Of a DNA stretch of 24,517 nt, positions 1 to 9,384 are shown in pieces; position 1 is the stretch's first letter; each line of letters begins with the position of its first letter. The notes under the pieces are model-generated. The model was not told where the DNA came from. It did no database searches and saw nothing but the letters and a program-made list of their open reading frames with translations. The DNA lies in assembly GCA_045536305.1 (NCBI GenBank), contig JAZSNH010000028.1:1-24517 (forward strand), read 5' to 3'. Source of the DNA: JAISGQ01 sp045536305 (GTDB lineage: Bacteria > Bacillota > Clostridia > Oscillospirales > Acutalibacteraceae). Made by a program: the position numbers and the translations under genes.

Positions 1-1589
<1,589 letters not shown>

Positions 1590-1627
1590 TCGGTAACCCC
1601 CTGTTATTTTATGTGCGTTTGTTTGAA

Positions 1628-4600
1628 TTAGTCATCGCCAAAGACATCGTCGAGGTTGAACTCCGATTCTTCCTCATCTTCGATTACGTAATCGACCATT
1701 TCTTCCTCTTCTTCGCCTTCCTCGTCAATGCCGATATCGTAGCCTTCCTCTGCTGCTTCGAGAGCCTCTTCGTCCTCGCCGTAGCCTGCATTCTCAAGCT
1801 CGTTCTCGTCTGTTACGGTCACGAAGTTGGCTTCATCCGGAGTAAGTCCGATATCCTCATCCTCTTCGAAGGTCTGTCTCATGTCGATCTCCTCTCCCTG
1901 TGCATCAAGAACCTTGACATCAAGAGCAAGAGACTGAAGCTCCTTGATAAGAACCTTGAAGGATTCGGGAATGCCGGGACGGGGTACATTCTGACCCTTG
2001 ATGATAGCTTCGTAGGTCTTTACACGTCCTACAACGTCGTCAGACTTGACTGTGAGGATCTCCTGCAGTGTGTATGCTGCACCGTATGCCTCAAGTGCCC
2101 AGACTTCCATTTCACCGAATCTCTGTCCGCCGAACTGAGCTTTACCGCCGAGAGGCTGCTGAGTTACAAGGGAGTAGGGACCTGTGGAACGTGCGTGGAT
2201 CTTATCATCAACAAGGTGATGGAGTTTTAAGAAGTACATATATCCGACGGTTACACGGTTGTCAAACTGCTCACCGGTTCTGCCGTCATAAAGCACGGTC
2301 TTGCCGTCTTCGGGCAGGCCTGCCTGATTGAACATATCCTTGATGTCCTGCTCATGAGCACCGTCGAAAACAGGGGTCATGACCTTATAGCCGAGTGCTG
2401 TTGCAGCTCTGCCGAGATGGACCTCGAGAACCTGTCCGATATTCATTCGTGAAGGAACGCCGAGGGGGTTGAGTACGATATCAAGCGGTGTTCCGTCGGG
2501 AAGGAAGGGCATATCCTCAACAGGGAGAATGCGCGATACAACACCCTTGTTGCCGTGACGTCCTGCCATTTTGTCGCCGACGCTTATCTTTCTCTTCTGA
2601 GCAAGATAAACTCTGACGACCTTATTTACGCCGGGGCTCATATCATCGCCGTTTTCACGTGTGTATACACGCACATCGACAACGATACCGCTCTCACCGT
2701 GGGGAACTCTGAGGGAGGTGTCTCTTACCTCTCTTGCCTTTTCGCCGAAGATAGCTCTGAGGAGTCTCTCTTCTGCTGTCAGCTCGGTCTCGCCCTTGGG
2801 TGTTACCTTACCGACAAGGATGTCGCCTGCGTGAACCTCTGCACCGACGCGGATAATACCCTCTTCATTCAGATCCTTAAGGGCATCCTCACCCACATTG
2901 GGAATATCACGGGTGATATCCTCAGGTCCAAGCTTTGTGTCTCTTGCCTCGGTCATATACTCTTCGATATGGACAGAGGTAAAGACATCGTCACGGACGA
3001 TCTTTTCGTTAAGAAGGACTGCGTCCTCGTAGTTGTAGCCTTCCCATGTCATAAAGCCGATGAGAACGTTCTTGCCGAGCGATATCTCACCTGCATTGGT
3101 AGCGGGACCATCGGCGATAACATCGCCCTTTTCGAGTCTGTCGCCTGTGTTGACGATGGGTATCTGGTTGATGCATGTGCCCTGGTTTGAGCGCATGAAC
3201 TTGATGATGCTGTATTCATCGAGCTCACCGTTGTCGCATCTGACCTTTACAAGGTCTGCACTGACATACTCAACTGTACCTGCTCTCTTTGCAAGCACGC
3301 AGACGCCTGCGTCTGTGCCCGCCTTGTATTCCATACCGGTACCGACAACAGGTGCCTGGGTACGCAGAAGCGGAACTGCCTGACGCTGCATGTTGGAGCC
3401 CATGAGAGCACGGTTTGCGTCGTCGTTTTCAAGGAAGGGGATCATAGGTGTTGCAACAGAGACGACCATCTTCGGAGAAACATCCATATAATCAACTCTG
3501 GACGGTTCGACTTCGATAAACTCATCTCTGCGGCGGCAGACCACCTTGGAGTTTATGAATCTGCCGTTTTCGTCAAGGGGCTCGTTGGCCTGTGCCACGA
3601 TAAAATCATCCTCGACATCAGCGGTCATGTAGGTAACCTCATTGGTTACGCAGTTGTTTTCGTGATCGTACTTTCTGAACGGTGCTTCGATAAAGCCATA
3701 GTGATTGATCTTTGCAAAGGTTGCAAGATAGGAGATAAGACCGATGTTCGGGCCTTCAGGAGTTTCGATCGGGCACATGCGGCCGTAATGGCTGTAGTGA
3801 ACGTCACGAACTTCGAAGCCTGCACGGTCTCTGGTCAGACCGCCGGGGCCGAGAGCAGAGAGACGACGCTTGTGTGTCAGCTCTGCAAGGGGGTTTGTCT
3901 GATCCATGAACTGGGACAGCGGAGACTGTCCGAGGAATTCCTTTATGGCACTTGCCACGGGCTTTGAGTTGTTTATAAGAACTTCGGGGCTTATCATTTC
4001 CTCGTTCTCGTCGTTTGCGGCATTGAGACCCATTCTTTCCTTTATGGTTCTCTCAAGACGGGCAAAGCCGATTCTGAACTGGTTCTGAAGAAGCTCACCG
4101 ACAGAACGGATACGTCTGTTGCCGAGATGGTCAATATCATCGGTGGTGCCGAGGCCGTTTGCAAGACAGATCATATAGTTGATGGAAGCAAAGATATCAT
4201 CAATAATGATGTGCTTCGGAATAAGATCGTCACGGCGGGTTCTGAGAGCAGCCTTGAGCTCCTCTTCGCTTTCACAGGAATCGAGGATCTCCTTAAGAAC
4301 AACTGCACGTACTTTTTCTGTGATATTGCATTCCTCTGCGGCATCGAAGGAAACATAGGGAGCAATGTCCACCATGCCGTTTGAGAGCACCTTTACTTCC
4401 TTGCCGCCCTCGAGGGTGAGGACAACGGAAAATACGCCTGCTGCATCGATAGCAGCTGCCATTTCGCGAGTGACCACATCACCTGCATCTGCTATAAACT
4501 CACCTGTAAAGGGGTTTATTACGGGCTGAGCGAGTGTGCCGCCTGTGATTCTGCCTGCCAATACAAGCTTCTTGTTGTATTTGTATCTGCCGACTGCAGA

Positions 4601-5404
4601 AATGTCATAATGCTTAGGATCAAAGAAAAGACCCTTGATATGAGCTCTTGCACTCTCAAGTGCTGCAGGCTCACCCTGCTTAAGCTTTTTGAAAACCTCA
4701 ATTACAGCTGCCTCTGTATTTTCGGTCGTATCCTTGCCTATGGTTGCCCTGATTCTCTCATCGTCACCGAAGTAATCGAGGATCTCGGTGTTGGAGCCAA
4801 GGTCCAGTGCACGAATAAAGGTGGTGATGGGAAGCTTGCGGTTTTTATCTATTCTTACATAGAACACGTCATTTGCATCGGTCTCATACTCGAGCCATGC
4901 GCCTCGGTTAGGTATGACCTTTGCCGCAAGAAGGGGTTTACCTGTCTTGTCATAGTTCATTTCAAAGTAAACGCCCGGGGAACGAACGAGCTGAGATACG
5001 ATGACACGCTCTGCACCGTTGATGACAAAAGTGCCGCTGTCGGTCATGAGCGGGAAGTCGCCCATGAATATCTCCTTCTCGCGCTCATTTCCTGTAACTC
5101 TGTCACGCAGAAGTGCGGTGACATGAAGCTTTCCGGAATATGTGGCATCGCGGAGCTTGCACTCCTCGACTGTGTACTTCGACTGATCTTCGATTCTGTA
5201 ATCGGTAAAATCGAGTACAAGATTGCCGGTGTGATCGGTAATGCCTGAGACATCTGCCAGAACTTCTTTCAGTCCCTTGTCTCTGAACCACTGATACGAG
5301 TCCTTCTGGATCTCGATGAGGTTGGGCATCTGAAGCGGTTCCTCAATTTTGGAGAAACTCATTCTCGATGTCCTACCCTGCTTGACCTCCTTGATTTTAG
5401 CCAT
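1628..5404 (-). CDS. rpoB: RNA polymerase beta subunit
   Basis: Complete 1258-residue beta subunit of RNA polymerase, somewhat longer than the Bacillus protein. The rifampicin region reads FMDQTNPLAELTHKRRLSAL from F499. It carries the drug-sensitive residues D501, H511 and S516 (E. coli D516, H526, S531), so no resistance substitution is visible there. The active-site lysines K945 and K953 lie in GDKMAGRHGNKG. The last 80 residues form an acidic tail with 38 Asp/Glu and no Lys/Arg. I chose the ATG at 5404 because family members begin with a MAKIK...MSFSKI...MPNLIEIQ pattern. The frame stays open 45 codons further upstream to a TTG at 5539, but that stretch looks like leader. The ribosome binding site is modest: GGAG about 13 bases before the ATG. 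A near-consensus promoter lies at 5669-5641. Upstream lie rrf2 and rpoD rather than the usual rplJ-rplL. Confidence 0.97.
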   Translation of the reverse strand: MAKIKEVKQGRTSRMSFSKIEEPLQMPNLIEIQKDSYQWFRDKGLKEVLADVSGITDHTGNLVLDFTDYRIEDQSKYTVEECKLRDATYSGKLHVTALLRDRVTGNEREKEIFMGDFPLMTDSGTFVINGAERVIVSQLVRSPGVYFEMNYDKTGKPLLAAKVIPNRGAWLEYETDANDVFYVRIDKNRKLPITTFIRALDLGSNTEILDYFGDDERIRATIGKDTTENTEAAVIEVFKKLKQGEPAALESARAHIKGLFFDPKHYDISAVGRYKYNKKLVLAGRITGGTLAQPVINPFTGEFIADAGDVVTREMAAAIDAAGVFSVVLTLEGGKEVKVLSNGMVDIAPYVSFDAAEECNITEKVRAVVLKEILDSCESEEELKAALRTRRDDLIPKHIIIDDIFASINYMICLANGLGTTDDIDHLGNRRIRSVGELLQNQFRIGFARLERTIKERMGLNAANDENEEMISPEVLINNSKPVASAIKEFLGQSPLSQFMDQTNPLAELTHKRRLSALGPGGLTRDRAGFEVRDVHYSHYGRMCPIETPEGPNIGLISYLATFAKINHYGFIEAPFRKYDHENNCVTNEVTYMTADVEDDFIVAQANEPLDENGRFINSKVVCRRRDEFIEVEPSRVDYMDVSPKMVVSVATPMIPFLENDDANRALMGSNMQRQAVPLLRTQAPVVGTGMEYKAGTDAGVCVLAKRAGTVEYVSADLVKVRCDNGELDEYSIIKFMRSNQGTCINQIPIVNTGDRLEKGDVIADGPATNAGEISLGKNVLIGFMTWEGYNYEDAVLLNEKIVRDDVFTSVHIEEYMTEARDTKLGPEDITRDIPNVGEDALKDLNEEGIIRVGAEVHAGDILVGKVTPKGETELTAEERLLRAIFGEKAREVRDTSLRVPHGESGIVVDVRVYTRENGDDMSPGVNKVVRVYLAQKRKISVGDKMAGRHGNKGVVSRILPVEDMPFLPDGTPLDIVLNPLGVPSRMNIGQVLEVHLGRAATALGYKVMTPVFDGAHEQDIKDMFNQAGLPEDGKTVLYDGRTGEQFDNRVTVGYMYFLKLHHLVDDKIHARSTGPYSLVTQQPLGGKAQFGGQRFGEMEVWALEAYGAAYTLQEILTVKSDDVVGRVKTYEAIIKGQNVPRPGIPESFKVLIKELQSLALDVKVLDAQGEEIDMRQTFEEDEDIGLTPDEANFVTVTDENELENAGYGEDEEALEAAEEGYDIGIDEEGEEEEEMVDYVIEDEEESEFNLDDVFGDD

Positions 5405-5640
5405 AAACCAAGCATCACTCCATTCTAAAAGGTTGAACGCCTTCTGCTCGGATTTTTTACGCTCAATGCGGCAGACGAGCGTAATTTCACCGTCATCGCG
5501 TGTAGAAGTATTCGGGTAATTGTTAAAAACTTTTATCAATCATAACCAAAGAAATCTGCTTTTTAGGATTTTTCGCCCCCCAAATCGCGAAGGGCAAAAA
5601 CCAAAAAGGGGCATATAAACCCATTATGATTAGCCTATGA
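5405..5640 (-). promoter_or_regulatory. Long untranslated leader of rpoBC
   Basis: From the promoter at 5669-5641 to the rpoB ATG is a leader of roughly 230 nucleotides. It contains a bulged hairpin at 5569-5600 (on the minus strand, TTTTTGCCC pairing with GGGC-G-AAAAA around a 13-base loop). It also has a tiny 6-codon open frame (MIDKSF, near 5543-5523) and an in-frame open stretch of 45 codons before the chosen rpoB start. I recognise no known riboswitch or ribosomal-protein leader. Whether it controls rpoB is unknown; its length is what stands out. Confidence 0.45.
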
Positions 5641-5669
5641 ATTTTACCTTATAAACATGGATATGTCAA
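5641..5669 (-). promoter_or_regulatory. Sigma-A promoter for rpoBC
   Basis: On the minus strand the -35 box is TTGACA (5669-5664), a perfect match. The spacer is 17 bases and the -10 box is TAAAAT (5646-5641), matching 5 of 6. Transcription should begin near 5634. It lies between the Rrf2-gene terminator and rpoB, so it gives the core polymerase operon its own promoter, separate from the rpoD operon upstream. Confidence 0.85.
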
Positions 5670-5728
5670 TAAAAACTTTTCGATTTGGGATAAGTTTGGA
5701 TAAACGAGCAATTTTCACATGTTAGTTT

Positions 5729-5995
5729 TGTGCATAAAGCACATAAATCATTGTGCGTTAAAAGTTTCGCGAGTTGATTTATCAACTCGACATCTTATTC
5801 AATGGTGATGGAGAATCCGGGTACAGGAAGCCCTCGGCGAGGGGGTTACTGTTTTTATTCACATCAGACTTTTTCGATAAAAAAAGAGCAGGCTTTTGCC
5901 TGCTCTTTTAAGTACGTTAAGTTGGGACTTTGTCCCAAACCCTATTCTAGGGTTTCACCCTTGAAAATCCCACCAAAGGAACACTGTTCCTTTGG
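5729..5995. repeat. Palindrome-rich intergenic element, copy 1
   Basis: The 600-base gap 5405-6004 has no gene. Besides the rpoB leader and promoter it holds a chain of short perfect inverted repeats. These are TGTGC/GCACA (5729-5743), CGAGTTGA/TCAACTCG (5770-5789), CCCTC/GAGGG (5831-5843), the terminator at 5882-5909, TTGGGAC/GTCCCAA (5922-5938), AAACCCTA/TAGGGTTT (5937-5955), and an 11-base-arm palindrome CCAAAGGAACA (5973-5983) with its complement at 5985-5995. Loops are 1 to 5 bases. The blocks CCTTTGGAAAC (5989-5999) and CGGCGAGGGG (5835-5844) recur in the gap at 21731-21938. This suggests a dispersed composite palindromic repeat similar in spirit to REP/BIME or MITE-derived elements. 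It lies just after the 3' end of the Rrf2 gene. The family identity is not known to me. Confidence 0.6.
5879..5909 (-). terminator. Intrinsic terminator of the yigZ-dgt-dnaG-rpoD-rrf2 unit
   Basis: This is a perfect 12-base stem (AAAAGAGCAGGC, loop AAAA, GCCTGCTCTTTT). On the minus strand it is followed by an uninterrupted run of seven T's (5885-5879). It lies about 95 bases after the Rrf2 stop codon and upstream of the rpoB promoter. In the plus direction the T-run is only four long, so it is best read as a minus-strand terminator. Confidence 0.88.
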
Positions 5996-6004
5996 AAACC
6001 TTCT

Positions 6005-6403
6005 TTATTTCGCTTCGAATGTGGTTTCGCCAAGCTTCTTTCTTACCAGCTCCGACACTTCGTCGAACACAGGCTGGAATCGGCAGGCACAGCCTCCGCA
6101 TTCCTCTGCGTGCTGACAGGTATAGCCGTCCGACAGGCATCGCGATAGGTGGTAAGGTCCTTCCACTGCCTCTATTACATTGTACAGTGAAATATCCTTA
6201 GCCTCTCTTGCCAGCTTGTAGCCGCCCTGAGCGCCTTTTATGGATTCCACCAGACCGCCGTTGCGAAGCTTTCTGAGAATTTTCAGTGCAAAGGTCTGGG
6301 AGACCCTCGACTTTGCCGCTATGTCCTCTGCGGAAAGCTTATCTGTTTTTGAAAGACAATCCACTATTCTTATTGCATAATCTGATTCAAGTGTAATATG
6401 CGT
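6005..6403 (-). CDS. Rrf2-family transcriptional regulator, probably Fe-S sensing, apparent ACG start
   Basis: This is a small winged-helix regulator of the Rrf2 (IscR/NsrR-like) family, which usually senses iron-sulfur status, nitric oxide or redox. The helix-turn-helix spans about residues 24-60 and includes the typical KGAQGGYKLAR wing. Five cysteines follow (C89, C96, C102, C105, C107) in the place where family members bind a cluster, although the first spacing is x6 rather than the x5 of IscR. The conserved N-terminal helix HITLESDYAIRIVDCL is encoded in frame, but no ATG, GTG or TTG precedes it. The codon at the expected start is ACG (6403-6401), 9 bases after a good AAAAGGG ribosome binding site. 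The first conventional start, GTG at 6364, would remove 13 conserved residues and has no such site. From ACG the protein has 132 residues. It begins 24 bases after rpoD and probably shares its transcript. Confidence 0.85.
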   Translation of the reverse strand, partial: THITLESDYAIRIVDCLSKTDKLSAEDIAAKSRVSQTFALKILRKLRNGGLVESIKGAQGGYKLAREAKDISLYNVIEAVEGPYHLSRCLSDGYTCQHAEECGGCACRFQPVFDEVSELVRKKLGETTFEAK

Positions 6404-6427
6404 AAGAACACGCCCTTTTATTTAAGA

Positions 6428-7525
6428 TCAGGAATATCCGCGAAGCTTGTTGCTGCGGTTGGGGTGACGAAGCTTGCGAATAGCCTTTGCTTCGATCTGT
6501 CTGATTCTCTCACGGGTAACCTTAAATTCCTTGCCCACCTCTTCGAGAGTGCGGCATCTGCCGTCCTCAAGTCCGAAGCGCAGCTTGATTACTCTCGTTT
6601 CTCTCGGGGTCAGTGTCTGCAGCACCTCTTCCATCTGCTTTTTAAGCATGATGTTGGAAACTGCGTCGTCGGGAGTAGTTGCATCATCATCTGCGATGAA
6701 ATCGCCAAGATGGCTGTCCTCCTCCTCGCCGATAGGTGTTTCAAGCGAAACAGGCTCCTGAGCCACTCTCAGTATCTCGCGTACCTTTTCAACAGGCATG
6801 TTGAGATATTCGGAGATGTCCTCGGGTGTAGGCTCATGTGCGTTTTCATGGAGCAGCTGGCTCTTTGCGCGTTTTACCTTATTGATCGTCTCGACCATGT
6901 GGACGGGGATTCTGATGGTTCTTGCCTGATCTGCTATGGAACGTGTTATAGCCTGTCTGATCCACCATGTTGCATAGGTGGAAAATTTAAAGCCCTTGGT
7001 ATAATCAAACTTTTCAACAGCCTTGATAAGTCCGAGATTTCCCTCCTGAATAAGATCGAGGAACTGCATGCCTCTGCCGAGGTATCTCTTTGCAATCGAC
7101 ACGACCAGTCGAAGGTTCGCCTCCGAAAGCCTGCGTTTTGCGGCGGAGTCGCCGTCCATTATTCTAATCGCAAGCTCGATCTCTTCCTCTGCAGAAAGAA
7201 GAGGCACTCTTCCTATCTCCTTGAGATATGCCTTGACAGGGTCATCGATGAACATTCCGTCAGCGCCGTAATCGCCTGTGTTTTCCGCATCCTCACCTGT
7301 TGAGATATCAAAATTTACATTTTCGATAGTTATATCTTCTACAACGTCCTCTATGATCTCAATGCCCTGCTGTTCGAGCTTATCATAGAAGCGCTCCATC
7401 TGTTCAGGAACTATGTCGATCTCACCGATCGCATCCATAATTTCTTGGTTTGTAAGACTTCCTTTGCTTTTTCCAAGCTCAATAAGTTCTTTTATGGCCG
7501 TTTTTGCGTCGTGCTGTGCTGCCAT
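6428..7525 (-). CDS. rpoD: Primary sigma factor (sigma-70 / SigA)
   Basis: This is the housekeeping sigma factor of 365 residues, close to the Bacillus SigA length and lacking the long non-conserved insertion of proteobacterial RpoD. Region 1.1 is about residues 8-60 and region 1.2 about 92-125. Region 2 covers about 130-200 and contains the -10 recognition segment KFSTYATWWIRQAI. Region 3 is about 205-280. Region 4 covers about 295-355, with the -35 helix-turn-helix ending VTRERIRQIEAKA. The ATG at 7525 follows an AAGGAAGG ribosome binding site at 8 bases. The gene starts 27 bases after dnaG, the classic Firmicute dnaG-rpoD pair, and is followed by the Rrf2 regulator. Its product is expected to recognise the TTGACA/TATAAT-like promoters seen in this window. 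Confidence 0.98.
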   Translation of the reverse strand: MAAQHDAKTAIKELIELGKSKGSLTNQEIMDAIGEIDIVPEQMERFYDKLEQQGIEIIEDVVEDITIENVNFDISTGEDAENTGDYGADGMFIDDPVKAYLKEIGRVPLLSAEEEIELAIRIMDGDSAAKRRLSEANLRLVVSIAKRYLGRGMQFLDLIQEGNLGLIKAVEKFDYTKGFKFSTYATWWIRQAITRSIADQARTIRIPVHMVETINKVKRAKSQLLHENAHEPTPEDISEYLNMPVEKVREILRVAQEPVSLETPIGEEEDSHLGDFIADDDATTPDDAVSNIMLKKQMEEVLQTLTPRETRVIKLRFGLEDGRCRTLEEVGKEFKVTRERIRQIEAKAIRKLRHPNRSNKLRGYS

Positions 7526-7552
7526 ATGTAATTCCTTCCTTTCCCTGCTGCG

Positions 7553-9322
7553 CTATTGCTTTTGCGTCTTCTGACGCCTCAATGTCTCCAGATAATCCTT
7601 CAGCTCCTGCGCCGATGCTGACGACGCCTTTTCAGGTGTCATTTTATCGGCTTCGTTAATCAGATCGTCCCCAAGCTTTGAGAATTCCTCCTTTGTTATT
7701 CTCTCTCTTTGTGTTGTATTAACTATCCGCACCATCGAGCTCATTTCAGTGTCCGTCAATACCTCGGTCATGGTCGTGAAGGTCGGCGCAATGCCGTTTT
7801 CAAGTTGTTTTACGATCGCCGAATATAGGGTTCTGTTAAAGCTCGTGACAAACTTTTCTTTCGATAGCCTGTCCTTTATGAGCGGATAATAATCGGGGTT
7901 TTTAAACAGGCAGGCTATTATCTCTTCTTCGATTTTTGCCGCCTTGACATTATTGCGGCGCTCGGTGTTGACCTCATCGGCACGTCCTGTTGCCTGTGCT
8001 GCGAGCGCTCGAAATTCCTCTCTGCTCTCGTTTTCGCTTTTTTTGCGCGTTTCCTTTTTTATCTGAGCGGATATCGCGCTTTTCTCAACACCCAGCTCTG
8101 TGGCTATACGCGAGGTGTATATATCACGCTCAATGGAATCGAGCGTTGACAAAAGCTTTGCCGCTTCCTTCAGGAAGTTGACTCTTCCCGAATCTGTTCC
8201 CATGTCGTATTTCGCGCGGATATTATCTATAAGATACTCTGTTCCGCTGGCGCTTTCAGATATAAGCTTCTTGAATTTTTCTGCGCCGTACTTCTTTATA
8301 TATTCATCCGGATCCTTTGCACCGCGGATAACTACAACACGTATCTCAAGTCCCTCTGCCTGCATTTCGGGGATCGAGCGCTTTATTGAATTTTGGCCGG
8401 CCTCGTCGCCGTCCTGTGCTATTATTACCTTTTTTGCGTACTTTGCGATCAACTTTGCCTGCTTGCGTGTGACCGCTGTACCCTGAGAGGCTACGGCATT
8501 GGTTATTCCTGCCTGATGCATTGCAATGGCATCCATAAAGCCTTCGCAGAGAATGATCTCATCGCCCTTTGAATTTTTGGCGATATTCATTCCGTAAAGG
8601 TTTTCTCCCTTGGTATAAACAGGGCTTTCCGCTGTATTTACATACTTTCCGCCTGTTGCTCCCGGCTTGTACACTCTGCCGCCGAAGGCTATAACATTCT
8701 TCTGCAGATCTATTACAGGGAACATTATCCTGTCGCGAAAAAAATCGCAGGGCTTTCCGTAGCGATTTGCAAATGCAAGCTTGGCTGTTATTATCTCATC
8801 TCCGCGATATCCCTTGCTCATAAGATGCTTGCTGAGCTTGTCCCATGAATCGGGAGCATAGCCGACACCAAAGCGCTTTATGCTCTCATCGGTCATTCCT
8901 CGGTCGTGGAGATATTTAAGAGCATCCCTGCCTTCTTTTGTATATAGCTGCTCGTAAAAGAACAATGCTGCTGCACGGTTTTGCTCAAATACTCTGCGGC
9001 GGATATTTATTCTTCCCGTGTCCATTCCTTCCTCGGGCACGGTCATGCCTGCCTTGTCGGCAAGGAATTTTACAGCCTCCATAAAATCAAGATTTTCGAC
9101 CTGTTCTATAAATGAAATTACGTCTCCGCCCTTCTGGCAGCCGAAGCAATAATATGAATTGCTGTCGGTGTAGATATAAAAAGACGGAGTTTTTTCGGAA
9201 TGGAACGGGCAAAGTCCTTGAAGCATTCTGCCCGAACGTTTTAGATTTATGTATCTTCCCGCTATTTCGCCGAGATCGCTCCGCTCGGAAAGTTCGCGTT
9301 TAAAATCGTCAGGTATCGCCAA
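7553..9322 (-). CDS. dnaG: DNA primase
   Basis: DnaG makes RNA primers for Okazaki fragments at the replication fork. The 589-residue protein starts with a CHC2 zinc finger (C38, H41, C59, C62). The RNA polymerase/TOPRIM core follows, with the catalytic glutamate E260 in ILCEGFMDA and the metal-binding D304 and D306 in AQDGDEAG. A C-terminal helicase-interaction region of ordinary length comes after that. The start is a TTG at 9322 (MAIPDDFKRE), because no ATG or GTG lies in frame between it and the dgt stop. The likely ribosome binding site is an unusual run of eight G's (9332-9339), 9 bases before the TTG. The gene sits 62 bases after dgt and 27 bases before rpoD in one operon. Confidence 0.97.
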   Translation of the reverse strand: MAIPDDFKRELSERSDLGEIAGRYINLKRSGRMLQGLCPFHSEKTPSFYIYTDSNSYYCFGCQKGGDVISFIEQVENLDFMEAVKFLADKAGMTVPEEGMDTGRINIRRRVFEQNRAAALFFYEQLYTKEGRDALKYLHDRGMTDESIKRFGVGYAPDSWDKLSKHLMSKGYRGDEIITAKLAFANRYGKPCDFFRDRIMFPVIDLQKNVIAFGGRVYKPGATGGKYVNTAESPVYTKGENLYGMNIAKNSKGDEIILCEGFMDAIAMHQAGITNAVASQGTAVTRKQAKLIAKYAKKVIIAQDGDEAGQNSIKRSIPEMQAEGLEIRVVVIRGAKDPDEYIKKYGAEKFKKLISESASGTEYLIDNIRAKYDMGTDSGRVNFLKEAAKLLSTLDSIERDIYTSRIATELGVEKSAISAQIKKETRKKSENESREEFRALAAQATGRADEVNTERRNNVKAAKIEEEIIACLFKNPDYYPLIKDRLSKEKFVTSFNRTLYSAIVKQLENGIAPTFTTMTEVLTDTEMSSMVRIVNTTQRERITKEEFSKLGDDLINEADKMTPEKASSASAQELKDYLETLRRQKTQKQ

Positions 9323-9384
9323 GACCTCTGCCCCCCCCTTTTTCCTCTGATATGCTCGTGCAGGCTCATCAAAAGCTCTGCAGC

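Noticed and set aside
3891..3960. Rifampicin-resistance change in RpoB
   Set aside because: The residues equivalent to E. coli D516, H526 and S531 are all the sensitive type (D501, H511, S516).
5405..5539. 45-codon N-terminal extension of RpoB starting at TTG 5539
   Set aside because: There is no ribosome binding site before 5539, the sequence has no resemblance to RpoB N-termini, and the MAKIK...MSFSKI start at 5404 matches the family. Kept only as a property of the leader.
5405..5640. Riboswitch or T-box in the rpoB leader
   Set aside because: No conserved T-box or known aptamer core sequence could be recognised; only a simple bulged hairpin is visible.
6398..7303. Plus-strand open frame of 301 codons opposite rpoD
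   Set aside because: It lies entirely antisense to rpoD and the rrf2 start, its product resembles no family I know, and it has no ribosome binding site. The open frame is explained by the codon bias of the real gene.
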